Assembly: GCA_017961625.1 (NCBI GenBank)
Contig: JAGCWY010000119.1
Location: forward strand, 16,915 to 80,914
Direction: 5' to 3'
DNA length: 64,000 nucleotides
DNA from: Ruminococcus sp.
GTDB lineage: Bacteria > Bacillota > Clostridia > Oscillospirales > Ruminococcaceae
A model generated the notes under the pieces. The model saw only the letters and a program-made list of their open reading frames with translations. It had not been told where the DNA came from and made no database searches. Made by a program: the position numbers and the translations under genes. Positions 25,763-34,378 of the stretch are shown piece after piece (the stretch's first letter is position 1; each line of letters begins with the position of its first letter).

Positions 25763-26245
25763 ATGAAAGGCAGGGTTTTAATAAAATCGTTCCTGATGGG
25801 CGTTATTTGTCCTATGGTCATATATCTTGCAGCAGGAGCGCTTGACATTATCACAAAGGAAAGTAATTTTATGTTTGCGGTCATGTTTGTAATGAGCGCA
25901 GTTTTGCTTGCTTTGCCTGCATACTTTCTTTACCGTGAAAAGAAGCTGAATGAACAGTTCCCGACTAAGCTTACGGCTCCTGCATATTTGCTTGGCTATG
26001 GAATCATGGTGCCGGTTATGCTTTATGTCACAGATTCCATTGACATGGAAAAGCTTTTCGGACACAGATTCCTCGGCGGCATCGGACTTACCATAATGCT
26101 TATAATACTTGCCTGCGGCTTCTGCTGGGCAGTATTGTTTCGTATCGGTGCAGCTATAGTCAGCTTGATAAAAAGAGATAAAACATATTTAAAAAAGGAT
26201 TGTGATAGAAATGAAGAACACAGCAGAAATATTCCAATGGAATGA
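25763..26245 (+). CDS. Small integral membrane protein of unknown function
   Basis: 160 residues with four hydrophobic segments (about 10-28, 36-54, 71-88, 104-130) and a polar C-terminus. Begins seven bases after the citrate synthase stop and runs 35 bases into the epimerase gene, so it sits in that operon. No family recognised. Confidence 0.7.
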   Translation: MKGRVLIKSFLMGVICPMVIYLAAGALDIITKESNFMFAVMFVMSAVLLALPAYFLYREKKLNEQFPTKLTAPAYLLGYGIMVPVMLYVTDSIDMEKLFGHRFLGGIGLTIMLIILACGFCWAVLFRIGAAIVSLIKRDKTYLKKDCDRNEEHSRNIPME

Positions 26246-27224
26246 TATTGACTGCATAAAGCTTAACGCAGGAGGTTATGAAGCATGGGTGGCAGCTGGC
26301 ATAGGTTCCAACGTCATACGTCTCCGCGATAATGAGAACGGGATAGAGTTTTTTCGCTTCAATCCGAAGAATACTGCCGACAAGATAAAGCAGTCTCCCG
26401 AGGTATGGGGGCTTCCTACCCTCTACCTTCCTAACCGCTTTGCAGACGGAGTGCTCAGGGCCTCCGATGCTGTGTATCAGCTTCCGATAAACGAGAAGGA
26501 GCCCTATAACAATCATATCCATGGCTTCCTGCACAAGAGAGTTCATGAGGTGGTGGAGTACAGCTCCGACGACAACTGCGCATGGGTAAAGACAAGATAC
26601 GTATATGGGGATAAAGACGAATTTTTTGAGTTCCTCCCCGTAAGATTCACAGTGGAGTATACCTTCACACTTTCCGAGCAGGGACTTGAACAGAATATAC
26701 GCTTTGTGAATACAGACGGCGTCAGGGTACTGCCCATGTCGCTTGCTTCCCATACCACTATAAGCTCTCCATTTGTGGACGGCGGCAGGGAAGAGGATAT
26801 ACGTCTTACAGTGCCGATAGGCAAGCGCTGCGAGCTCAACGAGCGCTGCCTGCCTACGGAGCAGTTTAAGGTGCCGAATATGCACGATCTCGAGTACAGG
26901 AACGGAGTAAAACTCCCTGTGCTCCGCGTAGTTGACAACGAGATGTATTTTGGCGAATCCACGCAGCTTGACGGCGAGAAGTTCCATGGCATAATAGCCG
27001 AAGATACAGCAAGCGGAAAGAAGATATGCTATGAGGTATCGGAGGAGTACGGTTTCTGGATAATCTGGAACGACCGCGGCTTCAACCACTTCTTCTGCCC
27101 TGAGCCTATGACGGCAATGATAGACGCGCCGAACCTCAAGCTTTCACCTGATATCACAGGCTACCGTGAGGTAAAGCCCGGCGGAGTCTTTGAGACTCAC
27201 GAAAGATTTTTCACCAAGCTCTGA
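26211..27224 (+). CDS. Aldose 1-epimerase-like (galactose mutarotase fold) protein
   Basis: 337 residues. Catalytic-type features of the galactose-mutarotase superfamily: a glycine-rich beta strand near the N-terminus, HIHGFLHK (candidate catalytic His), an internal His in LASHTTISSPF and a late acidic strand. The chosen ATG (26211) has AAAAAAGGA eleven bases upstream; a GTG at 26202 is too close to that site. It probably interconverts anomers of a sugar, but the substrate is not identifiable. Overlaps the preceding membrane gene. Confidence 0.8.
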   Translation: MKNTAEIFQWNDIDCIKLNAGGYEAWVAAGIGSNVIRLRDNENGIEFFRFNPKNTADKIKQSPEVWGLPTLYLPNRFADGVLRASDAVYQLPINEKEPYNNHIHGFLHKRVHEVVEYSSDDNCAWVKTRYVYGDKDEFFEFLPVRFTVEYTFTLSEQGLEQNIRFVNTDGVRVLPMSLASHTTISSPFVDGGREEDIRLTVPIGKRCELNERCLPTEQFKVPNMHDLEYRNGVKLPVLRVVDNEMYFGESTQLDGEKFHGIIAEDTASGKKICYEVSEEYGFWIIWNDRGFNHFFCPEPMTAMIDAPNLKLSPDITGYREVKPGGVFETHERFFTKL

Positions 27225-27279
27225 TATAAAGCATCCTACAGTAATATCCGTATCAATCAAACGCAACAGGAGGAAAAAC

Positions 27280-27930
27280 ATGAGACGATCAAAAATTACG
27301 GCACTTTTATGCGCAGCCCTTGTTCTGAGTCTTAATGCGGCTTGTACTCAGGAGTCTCCGGATATGGAATCCGGCAGTGCTGACACAGCTACCCCGCTTG
27401 TGACAGAACAGGCAGCCCCGGAGGAAGAGCTTGCACCTGCGCTGACAGCTGCAAAGGAGACCGACCTCGACCTGACAAAACTTGCAGTATTTGACATCAG
27501 CTCCGAGGATCTTCACGACGGAGTATGGGATACGGACATAACAAATACCAAGAAGGGCTCCAACCGCTCGCCTCAGCTTGCATGGCAGCCCGTTGATGGC
27601 GCGTCATGCTATGCTGTTTATATGATAGATACAGGCTCCATTGGCTACAGCTCGTGGATGCACTGGAAGTCCCTGACTGGCAGCGAGACTGTTCTCCCCA
27701 AGGGCTGGGCTCCCGAAAGCGAATACATCGGACCCTATCCGCCTGAGGGCACCCATGTATATGAGGTGCTAGTGTTCGCGCTCAAGGAAGCGCCTGACAA
27801 GCTTAAGGGCAACTTTAACAACAGCAACGACACTCACCTCATGGAGGACCTTAATTATATGGACGGCGAGAACGGTGGCAACATCATAGCCTGCGGACAT
27901 ATCAAGGGCACTTATACCTACGGTGATTAA
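27280..27930 (+). CDS. PEBP-family (YbhB/YbcL-like) lipoprotein
   Basis: 216 residues. A lipoprotein signal ends in LNAAC, followed by a Ser/Thr/Ala/Glu-rich spacer and a phosphatidylethanolamine-binding-protein domain: RSPQLAWQPVDGASCYAVYMID, MHWKSL and GPYPPEGTHVYEVLVFAL, the ligand-pocket signatures of the bacterial YbhB type. The start follows AGGAGG; an upstream in-frame ATG would precede the signal peptide with 30 polar residues. Probably a surface-anchored binding protein; ligand unknown. One codon boundary separates it from the peptidase gene. Confidence 0.85.
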   Translation: MRRSKITALLCAALVLSLNAACTQESPDMESGSADTATPLVTEQAAPEEELAPALTAAKETDLDLTKLAVFDISSEDLHDGVWDTDITNTKKGSNRSPQLAWQPVDGASCYAVYMIDTGSIGYSSWMHWKSLTGSETVLPKGWAPESEYIGPYPPEGTHVYEVLVFALKEAPDKLKGNFNNSNDTHLMEDLNYMDGENGGNIIACGHIKGTYTYGD

Positions 27931-28659
27931 ATGGCGTTACAGAAGGAAGAACACGCCGTACTTACAGTTGACGGCGAGATAGATTATGTATTGGAGCGCA
28001 AGAAGATAAAGAATATCAATCTGCGCGTAAAGCCAGACTGCTCGGTATACGTATCTGCACCTCAAAGAGTGGCAGTGCGGGAGATAGAGGGCTTCATAAA
28101 AGCAAAGAGCAAGTATATAAAGCGTGCGAAGGAGTACTACCGCAGCTGCCCTAAGGCAAAGCCAGCGGAGCTGGAGTATGTCAGCGGAGAAACGTTAAAG
28201 CTCCTCGGTACGGAGATAGAGCTGAAGATAGTGCGCGGAAGCAAGGACTTTTCTGAAAGAAAGGGTTCTGTGCTGTATCTCCACCTTAAGGATACAGAGG
28301 ATATAAAGCGCAGGAAGCGGCTTTTCACTGCATGGCTCGACGGAGTGTGCAGGGAGGTGTTTACGGATGTAATGAGGGACGTACACGGAAGGTTTTCTGA
28401 GTACAACCTGCCCTTTCCGGAGCTTAAGCTTCGCACCATGACCTCACGCTGGGGAAGCTGTCATCCGTACAAGAAGATAATAACGCTTAACAGGCGTCTT
28501 ATCGAAGCGCCTAGGCACTGTATAGAACAGGTGGTCACCCATGAGTTTTGTCACTTTGTACACCCTGACCACAGCAAGGACTTTTACGATTTGTTACAGC
28601 GTATGTATCCGGAATGGCGGTACAGCAAGGCGGTCCTTGAGAGCACAGTAGTGCTCTGA
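27931..28659 (+). CDS. YgjP-like (DUF45) zinc metallopeptidase
   Basis: 242 residues. Zincin motif HEFCH in VVTHEFCHFVHPDHSKDFY, preceded by the family block MTSRWGSCHPYKKIITLNRRL. The N-terminal half (YVLERKKIKNINLRVKPD) matches the YgjP/DUF45 predicted peptidases. Starts directly after the lipoprotein stop codon. Physiological substrate unknown. Confidence 0.9.
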   Translation: MALQKEEHAVLTVDGEIDYVLERKKIKNINLRVKPDCSVYVSAPQRVAVREIEGFIKAKSKYIKRAKEYYRSCPKAKPAELEYVSGETLKLLGTEIELKIVRGSKDFSERKGSVLYLHLKDTEDIKRRKRLFTAWLDGVCREVFTDVMRDVHGRFSEYNLPFPELKLRTMTSRWGSCHPYKKIITLNRRLIEAPRHCIEQVVTHEFCHFVHPDHSKDFYDLLQRMYPEWRYSKAVLESTVVL

Positions 28660-28698
28660 TATTGGAGTATTCGACCACTTATGACAGGAGGAAGAAGT

Positions 28699-28920
28699 AT
28701 GGGATTTCATTTTAGGAAGAGCTTCAAGATAGGCAAGCTTTTTAAATTCAACAAGAACAAGAAGGGCGGCAGCATTTCGGTAGACGGTCCTTCTATCGGA
28801 GGAAAAAAGCTGAAATTCACCGTCAATAACAAGAAAAAAGCCACAGTAAGTCTTCAGGGTACAGGAATATCCTATGATACTGATCTGGGCGGTAAGAAGA
28901 AAAAGAACGAAAAGAAGTAA
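28699..28920 (+). CDS. DUF4236 protein
   Basis: 73 residues, strongly basic. Begins MGFHFRKSFKIGKLFKFN and contains SISVDGPSIGG and TVSLQGTGISYDT, the recognisable pattern of DUF4236, a short beta-rich family of unknown role. The start at 28699 is supported by AGGAGG about seven bases upstream; the open frame itself begins 18 bases earlier. Confidence 0.75.
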   Translation: MGFHFRKSFKIGKLFKFNKNKKGGSISVDGPSIGGKKLKFTVNNKKKATVSLQGTGISYDTDLGGKKKKNEKK

Positions 28921-28929
28921 CTCAGGGGT

Positions 28930-29700
28930 ATGAAGAATCTGCTTTTTATAGGCGACGTTGTGGGCAGAGCCGGATGCGAATTCCTTTCGGAAAAGCTGGG
29001 AGCCCTCAAACTTGCACATGATATAGACATTACTATCGTGAACGGAGAAAACTCCGCACAGGGCAACGGTATCAACCACGCCTCTGCGGATATGCTAGTT
29101 AGGGCAGGGGCTGACGTGATAACTACGGGAAATCACGCGTTCCGCCATAAGGATGCTATGGAGCTCTTTGAGTACGACTATATAGTACGTCCTGCCAATT
29201 ATCCAGAGGGCGGCTGCGTAGGCAGCGGAGTGAGGATACTGGATATGGGAGCCTATTCCGTAGCCGTTGTGAACCTTATGGGCACTGTGTATATGGACCC
29301 CCTCGACAACCCGTTCAGCAAAATGGATGAGCTTCTTGAGAAGATAGACACTCCGAATATATTCCTTGACTTCCACGCGGAGGCTACCTCCGAGAAAAAG
29401 GCTATGGGTCACTATCTTACTGGAAAGGTAAGCGGAGTTTTCGGTACTCATACCCATGTACAGACCGCAGACGAATGCATACTCGGAGGCCATACTGCAT
29501 ATATTACAGATGTGGGAATGGTTGGTCCGGAATTGTCATGTTTAGGCGTAGATACGGTATCTGCGGTGGACAGGCTCAGGTTCAGGATGCCCGTGAAATT
29601 TCAGGTCGCCGAGGGTGACTGCTTCCTTTGTGGAACTATAGTTAATTTTGATGAAAAATGTGGCAAATCACACAAAATCGAGAGGATAATTATAAGATAG
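28930..29700 (+). CDS. ymdB: YmdB-type metallophosphoesterase
   Basis: 256 residues. Homologue of B. subtilis YmdB, a cyclic-nucleotide phosphodiesterase that affects motility and biofilm decisions. Metal ligands are visible in LLFIGDVVGRAG, VNGENSAQG, TTGNHAF and GTHTHVQTADE. In Firmicutes ymdB commonly precedes spoVS, as here. Nine bases after DUF4236, so probably co-transcribed with it. Confidence 0.93.
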   Translation: MKNLLFIGDVVGRAGCEFLSEKLGALKLAHDIDITIVNGENSAQGNGINHASADMLVRAGADVITTGNHAFRHKDAMELFEYDYIVRPANYPEGGCVGSGVRILDMGAYSVAVVNLMGTVYMDPLDNPFSKMDELLEKIDTPNIFLDFHAEATSEKKAMGHYLTGKVSGVFGTHTHVQTADECILGGHTAYITDVGMVGPELSCLGVDTVSAVDRLRFRMPVKFQVAEGDCFLCGTIVNFDEKCGKSHKIERIIIR

Positions 29701-29723
29701 TCTACAAAATTTGCTCAAAAGTA

Positions 29724-29752
29724 TTGCATTTTTTCTAAGAATAAGTTATAAT
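29724..29752 (+). promoter_or_regulatory. spoVS promoter
   Basis: TTGCAT (29724-29729) and TATAAT (29747-29752) with 17 bases between, about 70 bases ahead of the start codon. A sigma-A type site; a sigma-H site was not evident. Confidence 0.65.
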
Positions 29753-29823
29753 ACAATTGTACAATAGCCTAAAGGCATTTGACAATATACGTACAAATAT
29801 TTATATCAGGAGGGTTATTTGTA

Positions 29824-30084
29824 ATGGAAATTCTGAAAGTATCATCACACTCGTCACCGAATTCTGTAGCCGGAGCTATTGCCGGCGTCATAAGAGAGCA
29901 GAAGGCTGTTGAAGTTCAGGCAGTCGGTGCAGGTGCGGCAAATCAGGCAGTGAAGGCAATCGCTATCGCAAGAGGTTATCTTGCTCCGATAGGAATTGAT
30001 CTTATATGTATACCTGCTTTTGCTAATATCCAGATCGACGGCGAAGAGAGAACCGCTATAAAGCTCATCTGTGAGCAGAGATGA
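29824..30084 (+). CDS. spoVS: Stage V sporulation protein S
   Basis: 86 residues of the compact SpoVS (Alba-like) family: EILKVSSHSSPNSVAGAIAGV, EVQAVGAGAANQAVKAIAIARGYLAP. In B. subtilis it influences coat assembly and septation; homologues also occur in non-sporulating anaerobes, where the role is unclear. AGGAGG precedes the ATG at 29824, which gives the family N-terminus. Confidence 0.94.
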   Translation: MEILKVSSHSSPNSVAGAIAGVIREQKAVEVQAVGAGAANQAVKAIAIARGYLAPIGIDLICIPAFANIQIDGEERTAIKLICEQR

Positions 30085-30101
30085 TCGGTAAACAACCACA
30101 G

Positions 30102-30127
30102 GGGCGGACAGTATGTCCGCCCTTTTT
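30102..30127 (+). terminator. Terminator after spoVS
   Basis: Perfect 9-base stem GGGCGGACA / TGTCCGCCC with a three-base loop and five T residues. Confidence 0.9.
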
Positions 30128-30149
30128 ATGGTCAGATACGGACAGTTCG

Positions 30150-30183
30150 GAACTAAGAGCCCGGGATACTGAGCTTTTAGTTC
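30150..30183. repeat. Hairpin of GAACTAAGAGC type before recG
   Basis: GAACTAAGAGC (30150-30160) pairs with GCTTTTAGTTC (30173-30183). A similar wording (GGCTAAGGACTAAAAGCTAA) occurs in the fabH-fabK gap at about 9391-9412, so this may be a degenerate dispersed repeat. No T-run. Confidence 0.3.
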
Positions 30184-30209
30184 TGAGCTTTTCATGATAA
30201 GGAGCAGTT

Positions 30210-32246
30210 ATGGCAGCAACACTTTTCAGCGATATAGAGTATCTTAAGGGAGTGGGAAAGGCAAGGGGTGAGAAGTATCGCAAGCTTGGCGTGACAACCC
30301 CCTACGAGCTGATATATCATATCCCGAGGGATTATCTTGATTTCCGTACTCACGTACCCGTACAGCAGGCGGTGCTCAATGAATACAATGTACTGAAATT
30401 GACGGTGTTCCGCAAAATGCCGCCTCAGCGCATAAAGGGGGGACTTGTGATATGCAAGGCAGCCGCTACGGACGGAACCGACGATATCCTTATAGTGGTA
30501 TACAATAATGTGTACTACTTTCAGGCAATGAAGGAAAACGAGACCTATTATATGTATGGCAAGGTTTCGGGCAATTTTCTCCGCAAGGAGATAAGCTCGC
30601 CTGTGTATATAAGCGCAGCAGAAAAGGTGCTGATACAGCCAAAATACCACCTTACACAGGGACTTTCCATGAACATGATACGCACGAATATGCGTCAGGC
30701 GCTGGAGCTCATGCGCAACGAGCCCTTCGAGACACTTTCCGATGATATACTGCGGAAATATGATCTTTGTCCGCTGATGTGGGCTTTGGAGAATATACAC
30801 TTTCCTGAGAGTGAACTTGCGGCTGAGACCGCAAGGCGCAGACTTGCCTTTGACGAACTCCTGAAATTACAGATAGGTATGTCTGTTATGAAGTCTCGGA
30901 GCAGACGGAGCACAGCCTTCAGAATGGATAAGTCAGTGGATATTGAGAACTTTACGGAGGGGCTTCCATTTGAGCTCACCGACGACCAAAAGAAAGCGGT
31001 ATTAGAAATAACGGATGACCTGTGTAGGGGAGTGCCGATGAACAGGTTGTTACAGGGCGATGTTGGAAGCGGAAAAACAGCTGTTGCAGCCGCAGCCTGC
31101 TATTTTGCAGCAAGAAACGGCATACAGTCGGCGCTCATGGCTCCCACAGAGATACTTGCCTCCCAGCATTTCCGCACTCTCAGCGACTTTCTAGAACCAT
31201 TTGGCGTAAAAGTATGCCTGTTGACAGGCTCTCTCACTCCGAAGAAAAAGGCACTGATACGGGAACAGATAGCAACAGGGAACATAGACGTAATCGTTGG
31301 TACTCACGCGATAATACAAAAGGATGTGGAGTATAGGTCACTGGGACTGGTGATAACCGACGAGCAGCACCGTTTCGGAGTTGCGCAGAGAGCAGCTCTT
31401 GCGGAAAAGGGAGATTCTCCTCATAAGCTGGTAATGTCAGCAACTCCTATACCTCGGACTTTGGCGCTGATAATTTATGGTGACCTTGATATATCGGCGA
31501 TAACTCAGCTTCCAAAGGGCAGAAAGCCAGTAAAGACTTACGCGGTTACTGGAAAGCTCCGGAGCCGGGCATTCGGCTTTGTCAGGGAGCGCCTTGACGA
31601 GGGACGGCAGGCTTATGTGGTGTGTCCAATGATAGAGGAGAGCGAAAGTGAGCTCTTTGCGGTAAAGACCTATGCAGAAAACGCCGCAAACGGCGAACTG
31701 AAAGGCTATACTACAGCTCTGCTCCACGGAAAAATGAAAGCTAACGAGAAGGACAAAGTCATGGAGAAGTTCCGTAGCGGCGAGATACAGGTGCTAATAT
31801 GCACGACTGTTGTTGAGGTTGGAGTAGATGTGCCAAATGCAGCGGTAATGGTCATAGAGAACGCTGAGCGCTTCGGACTATCACAGCTGCACCAACTTCG
31901 CGGACGAGTGGGAAGGGGTAGCTTCGAGAGTAGCTGTATACTTATTACGGATAATACCACCGATGAATGTGTGAAGCGAATGAAGATAATGTCGTCTACT
32001 ACAGATGGCTTCAAGATATCTGAGGAAGACTTGAAAATGCGTGGCCCTGGAGACTTCTTCGGCAACGCCCAGCACGGACTTCCGCCACTGAAAATAGCTG
32101 ATATCGCCTGCAATATGGAACTTATGAATCGCGCCCAGAGTTGCGCGAGAGAGCTCCTTGAGGAGGACCCTCTCCTTGAAAAGCCGCAGAACCGTGCACT
32201 GAAAATGGACGTAATGCGCTTGTTCAGCAGGGATATCATAGGATAA
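30210..32246 (+). CDS. recG: ATP-dependent DNA helicase RecG
   Basis: 678 residues, full length. Remodels stalled forks and Holliday junctions. The N-terminal wedge domain (YLKGVGKARGEKYRKLGV...HIPRDYLDFR) is followed by the helicase core: Walker A QGDVGSGKT, DEQH box VITDEQHRFG, motif III MSATPIPRTLAL, and motif VI QLHQLRGRVGRG. The typical RecG C-terminus with GPGDFFG is present. ATG at 30210 follows AAGGAGC. Confidence 0.98.
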   Translation: MAATLFSDIEYLKGVGKARGEKYRKLGVTTPYELIYHIPRDYLDFRTHVPVQQAVLNEYNVLKLTVFRKMPPQRIKGGLVICKAAATDGTDDILIVVYNNVYYFQAMKENETYYMYGKVSGNFLRKEISSPVYISAAEKVLIQPKYHLTQGLSMNMIRTNMRQALELMRNEPFETLSDDILRKYDLCPLMWALENIHFPESELAAETARRRLAFDELLKLQIGMSVMKSRSRRSTAFRMDKSVDIENFTEGLPFELTDDQKKAVLEITDDLCRGVPMNRLLQGDVGSGKTAVAAAACYFAARNGIQSALMAPTEILASQHFRTLSDFLEPFGVKVCLLTGSLTPKKKALIREQIATGNIDVIVGTHAIIQKDVEYRSLGLVITDEQHRFGVAQRAALAEKGDSPHKLVMSATPIPRTLALIIYGDLDISAITQLPKGRKPVKTYAVTGKLRSRAFGFVRERLDEGRQAYVVCPMIEESESELFAVKTYAENAANGELKGYTTALLHGKMKANEKDKVMEKFRSGEIQVLICTTVVEVGVDVPNAAVMVIENAERFGLSQLHQLRGRVGRGSFESSCILITDNTTDECVKRMKIMSSTTDGFKISEEDLKMRGPGDFFGNAQHGLPPLKIADIACNMELMNRAQSCARELLEEDPLLEKPQNRALKMDVMRLFSRDIIG

Positions 32247-32574
32247 TGCCGTAAAGCAAACGTGCGAATCAGGCATTAAAACTCATTCCTGTAAGTGTCT
32301 GCCTTTTTTCGTGAACGAATAATACCGTTCATAGGGAAGCGGAATGGTATGAAATTCAATGGAATACCGTTGAATAATGAAAATAATTTTGAACTATGAA
32401 TACCTGTATAATTGTGAAAGTATATTCTTTTTGCAGTTATATAAGAATTTACGCTTTTGTATAGCACAAAAGCGAGGGTGCAAAAAAAACGGACATTTTT
32501 GTCCGGGTGAGAATGTTCAGATAAGCAAAAAGGACTGCCGGGGGAATATCCCTTAGCAGTCCATTGTTTTATTA
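32247..32574. other. Intergenic region between recG and the convergent lipoprotein gene
   Basis: 328 bases without a convincing gene. TAATGCC (32244-32250) / GGCATTA (32272-32278) forms a stem over the recG stop, and AGGCA / TGCCT followed by TTTTTT near 32304 may end recG transcription weakly. Further hairpins are CGCTTTTGT / ACAAAAGCG (32452-32474) and CGGACA / TGTCCG (32490-32505). Confidence 0.4.
32526..32562 (-). terminator. Terminator of the 32575 lipoprotein gene
   Basis: On the minus strand GGACTGC / GCAGTCC encloses a second GGG/CCC stem and is followed by TTTTTGC. It starts 13 bases after the stop codon. Confidence 0.75.
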
Positions 32575-33327
32575 TCATACAGATGAAACAGATTTTTCAA
32601 ATTTAGTATGGTCAAAGCCTGTCTCGCCCTGCGACATGATAACAAGTGTAAAGTCGTCGTCGATCTTCCTTACATAATATATAAGATCAAGACCATAACC
32701 CTCAAGCTTGATAAATACTTTTGAGTATTCCTTGCCGCCCATGGTGATTTTTTCGGGACCTGTTACAACAGCTCCTTCTTCGTCGAGTATTTGCTGCAGT
32801 TCCTCCTCACTATCTGTGGCAGGAAGAACTATATCGCCCTTTTCAATAAAGTAGTCCTCAGTAACGTTCTCTTCGTCAGGGAACATGAGCTTTGTATTAT
32901 AGTATGTTACAATAAAGCCTTCGTAATCATGGTGTGCCTGTAATTCGATGATCTCCTTTTTCAGCATCTCCTGATACTCGGAATCAAACATTGACCACAT
33001 CTGCTTTAATTCTTCTTCGGTTGCAGCTCTGTCTTCTATCTCCATATCATCAGATAAGCTTATCTTCATGCCTGCATACTCTGAGGTATATACGTTTCCT
33101 TCGATAGTTGCGCTCTTGAAGCCTGTTCCTTCGGCAGGGTCAGGAAGCTCGACCTCGGATATTGCAGCTTCAGTTGTTGCATCTGCTTCAGAGGTTGTCT
33201 CTGCTTCTGCAGTAGTCACTGTTGTGGTTGCCTCTGTCTTGTCTGTGGCATTTTCGCTCTTTCCGCTGCATGATACTGCGGATAAAATGGCAAGTAACAG
33301 TGATACTGCCAGTGCTGTTTTTTTCAT
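32575..33327 (-). CDS. Lipoprotein with Thr/Glu-rich linker, unknown function
   Basis: 250 residues. Signal peptide with Cys20 in AVSC-SGK, then about 40 residues rich in Thr, Glu and Ala (a typical cell-wall-spanning linker), then a folded domain from about residue 65 (FKSATIEGNVYTSEYAGMKISLSDDM...). The domain ends DFTLVIMSQGETGFDHTKFEKS, resembling small extracytoplasmic DUF proteins that bind substrates at the membrane. It has its own promoter and a structured leader of about 155 bases. Confidence 0.75.
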   Translation of the reverse strand: MKKTALAVSLLLAILSAVSCSGKSENATDKTEATTTVTTAEAETTSEADATTEAAISEVELPDPAEGTGFKSATIEGNVYTSEYAGMKISLSDDMEIEDRAATEEELKQMWSMFDSEYQEMLKKEIIELQAHHDYEGFIVTYYNTKLMFPDEENVTEDYFIEKGDIVLPATDSEEELQQILDEEGAVVTGPEKITMGGKEYSKVFIKLEGYGLDLIYYVRKIDDDFTLVIMSQGETGFDHTKFEKSVSSV

Positions 33328-33483
33328 ATTAATACTCCTTTTTGTTTTTTACGGATGTCCGCGTCGCTTCGCGGATCAGTAGTCTGTGATGTTAAATGTC
33401 TACAAATCCTCTGGTTTGTAGGGAATTTGCGCCTCCCTGAACTTTGTTCAGGACTATAATCGCCTTGAAGCGGTTTTTAGCAT
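33328..33483 (-). promoter_or_regulatory. Structured mRNA leader of the lipoprotein gene
   Basis: Read on the minus strand, the predicted leader contains CTGAAC-AAA-GTTCAG, GGGA...TCCC, CTACAAA...TTTGTAG and CCGCG-AAGCGA-CGCGG stems one after another, ending just before the ribosome site. No T-run follows the last stem, so a terminator-type attenuator is not obvious. I do not recognise a known riboswitch class. Confidence 0.4.
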
Positions 33484-33489
33484 AAACTA

Positions 33490-33518
33490 ATTATACATTA
33501 TATTCTGGCCGAATGCAA
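33490..33518 (-). promoter_or_regulatory. Promoter of the lipoprotein gene
   Basis: Minus-strand TTGCAT (33513-33518), 17 bases, TATAAT (33490-33495). A second TATAAT partly overlaps upstream (33497-33502). Confidence 0.65.
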
Positions 33519-33611
33519 TAAAAAAGAAATAAAAATATTTACAATGCTTCGGAAGCGGTTACGGAAAAGTTACAGCCGCATAAGGCTGCAACATGCTTTG
33601 CTTTATGCGGC

Positions 33612-34136
33612 TTATATACGTTTTTTTAGTCCTGATTTGTCGAAGGCTGCTGCAGTGACCAAGAAAAGTACCGCGCTTGCTCCAACCTGTATCAGATAGC
33701 AGGGAGTCTGGCTGAATGCGGCAACTATAGCGGCTTTGTTAACTCCGCCGGAAAGAAATATTCCTTCGTAAAGACTGTAGCCGACTACGCATACTATCAG
33801 GGAAGGGATAATTGCGAGGATATTCCGGAGGGTCAGCACCTTATCGTTCCTGTTGCTGAAAAACAGGGCTGTGGCTGCTTTTATAAGTATTGTTGCAGGT
33901 ATCCATACCGGATATCCTGAAAGTCCGTCTGCAAGCGCTCCGCCGATGACTCCGGAGGCTATAGCGTATGGGGTGGGAAGTATGCTTGCGGCAAGGTATA
34001 TCAGTCCGTCGCCTGCGTGGGTGTAACCGGCTCCCGTAGGTACGTGTATATACGCTGTGAATACGAATATAAGTGCGGAAAACAGTCCCGTGAGGACCAG
34101 TGTTTTGAGCTTGTCGTTCTGAGCTGTTCGCGTCAT
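33612..34136 (-). CDS. ECF transporter S component, substrate unknown
   Basis: 174 residues, mostly hydrophobic with five or six membrane helices. Begins LKTLVLTGLFSALIFVFTAYIHVPTG with the Ala-rich first helix typical of energy-coupling-factor S components, then GDGLIYLAASILP and GVIGGALADGLSGYPVW. It would bind a vitamin or cofactor precursor and use a shared EcfAAT module, which is not in this window. Substrate not inferable from neighbours. Confidence 0.8.
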   Translation of the reverse strand: MTRTAQNDKLKTLVLTGLFSALIFVFTAYIHVPTGAGYTHAGDGLIYLAASILPTPYAIASGVIGGALADGLSGYPVWIPATILIKAATALFFSNRNDKVLTLRNILAIIPSLIVCVVGYSLYEGIFLSGGVNKAAIVAAFSQTPCYLIQVGASAVLFLVTAAAFDKSGLKKRI

Positions 34137-34186
34137 AAATGATCTCTCCTTTATCTACTAATCTGATATGCTTTGAAGTTGAACTT

Positions 34187-34215
34187 ATTATAACACAGTG
34201 CAGAAAGGTTTTCAA
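34187..34215 (-). promoter_or_regulatory. Promoter of the ECF S-component gene
   Basis: Minus-strand TTGAAA (34210-34215) and TATAAT (34187-34192) with a 17-base spacer. No riboswitch fold was recognised in the short leader. Confidence 0.6.
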
Positions 34216-34343
34216 GAACAATTATGCACAAACTTCGCGAACGTCAACTGAGGTTTTGTAGCGTGGGTGACGTATAGACCGGGTCTATGTTCGGTTATAA
34301 GCTGTAGATGCGTGCTCATGCAAGCTAAAGGTTAACGGCTGCA

Positions 34344-34372
34344 AAAAGGCGGACAAAATGTCCGCCTTTTTT
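34344..34372 (-). terminator. Terminator after cellobiose phosphorylase
   Basis: Symmetric stem AAAAGGCGGACA / TGTCCGCCTTTT with a three-base loop. It can act in both directions, but it lies just past the minus-strand stop codon. Confidence 0.85.
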
Positions 34373-34378
34373 ATGGCC

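Noticed and set aside
26160..27089. 309-codon minus-strand open frame
   Set aside because: Antisense to the epimerase gene, whose fold motifs and ribosome site are clear.
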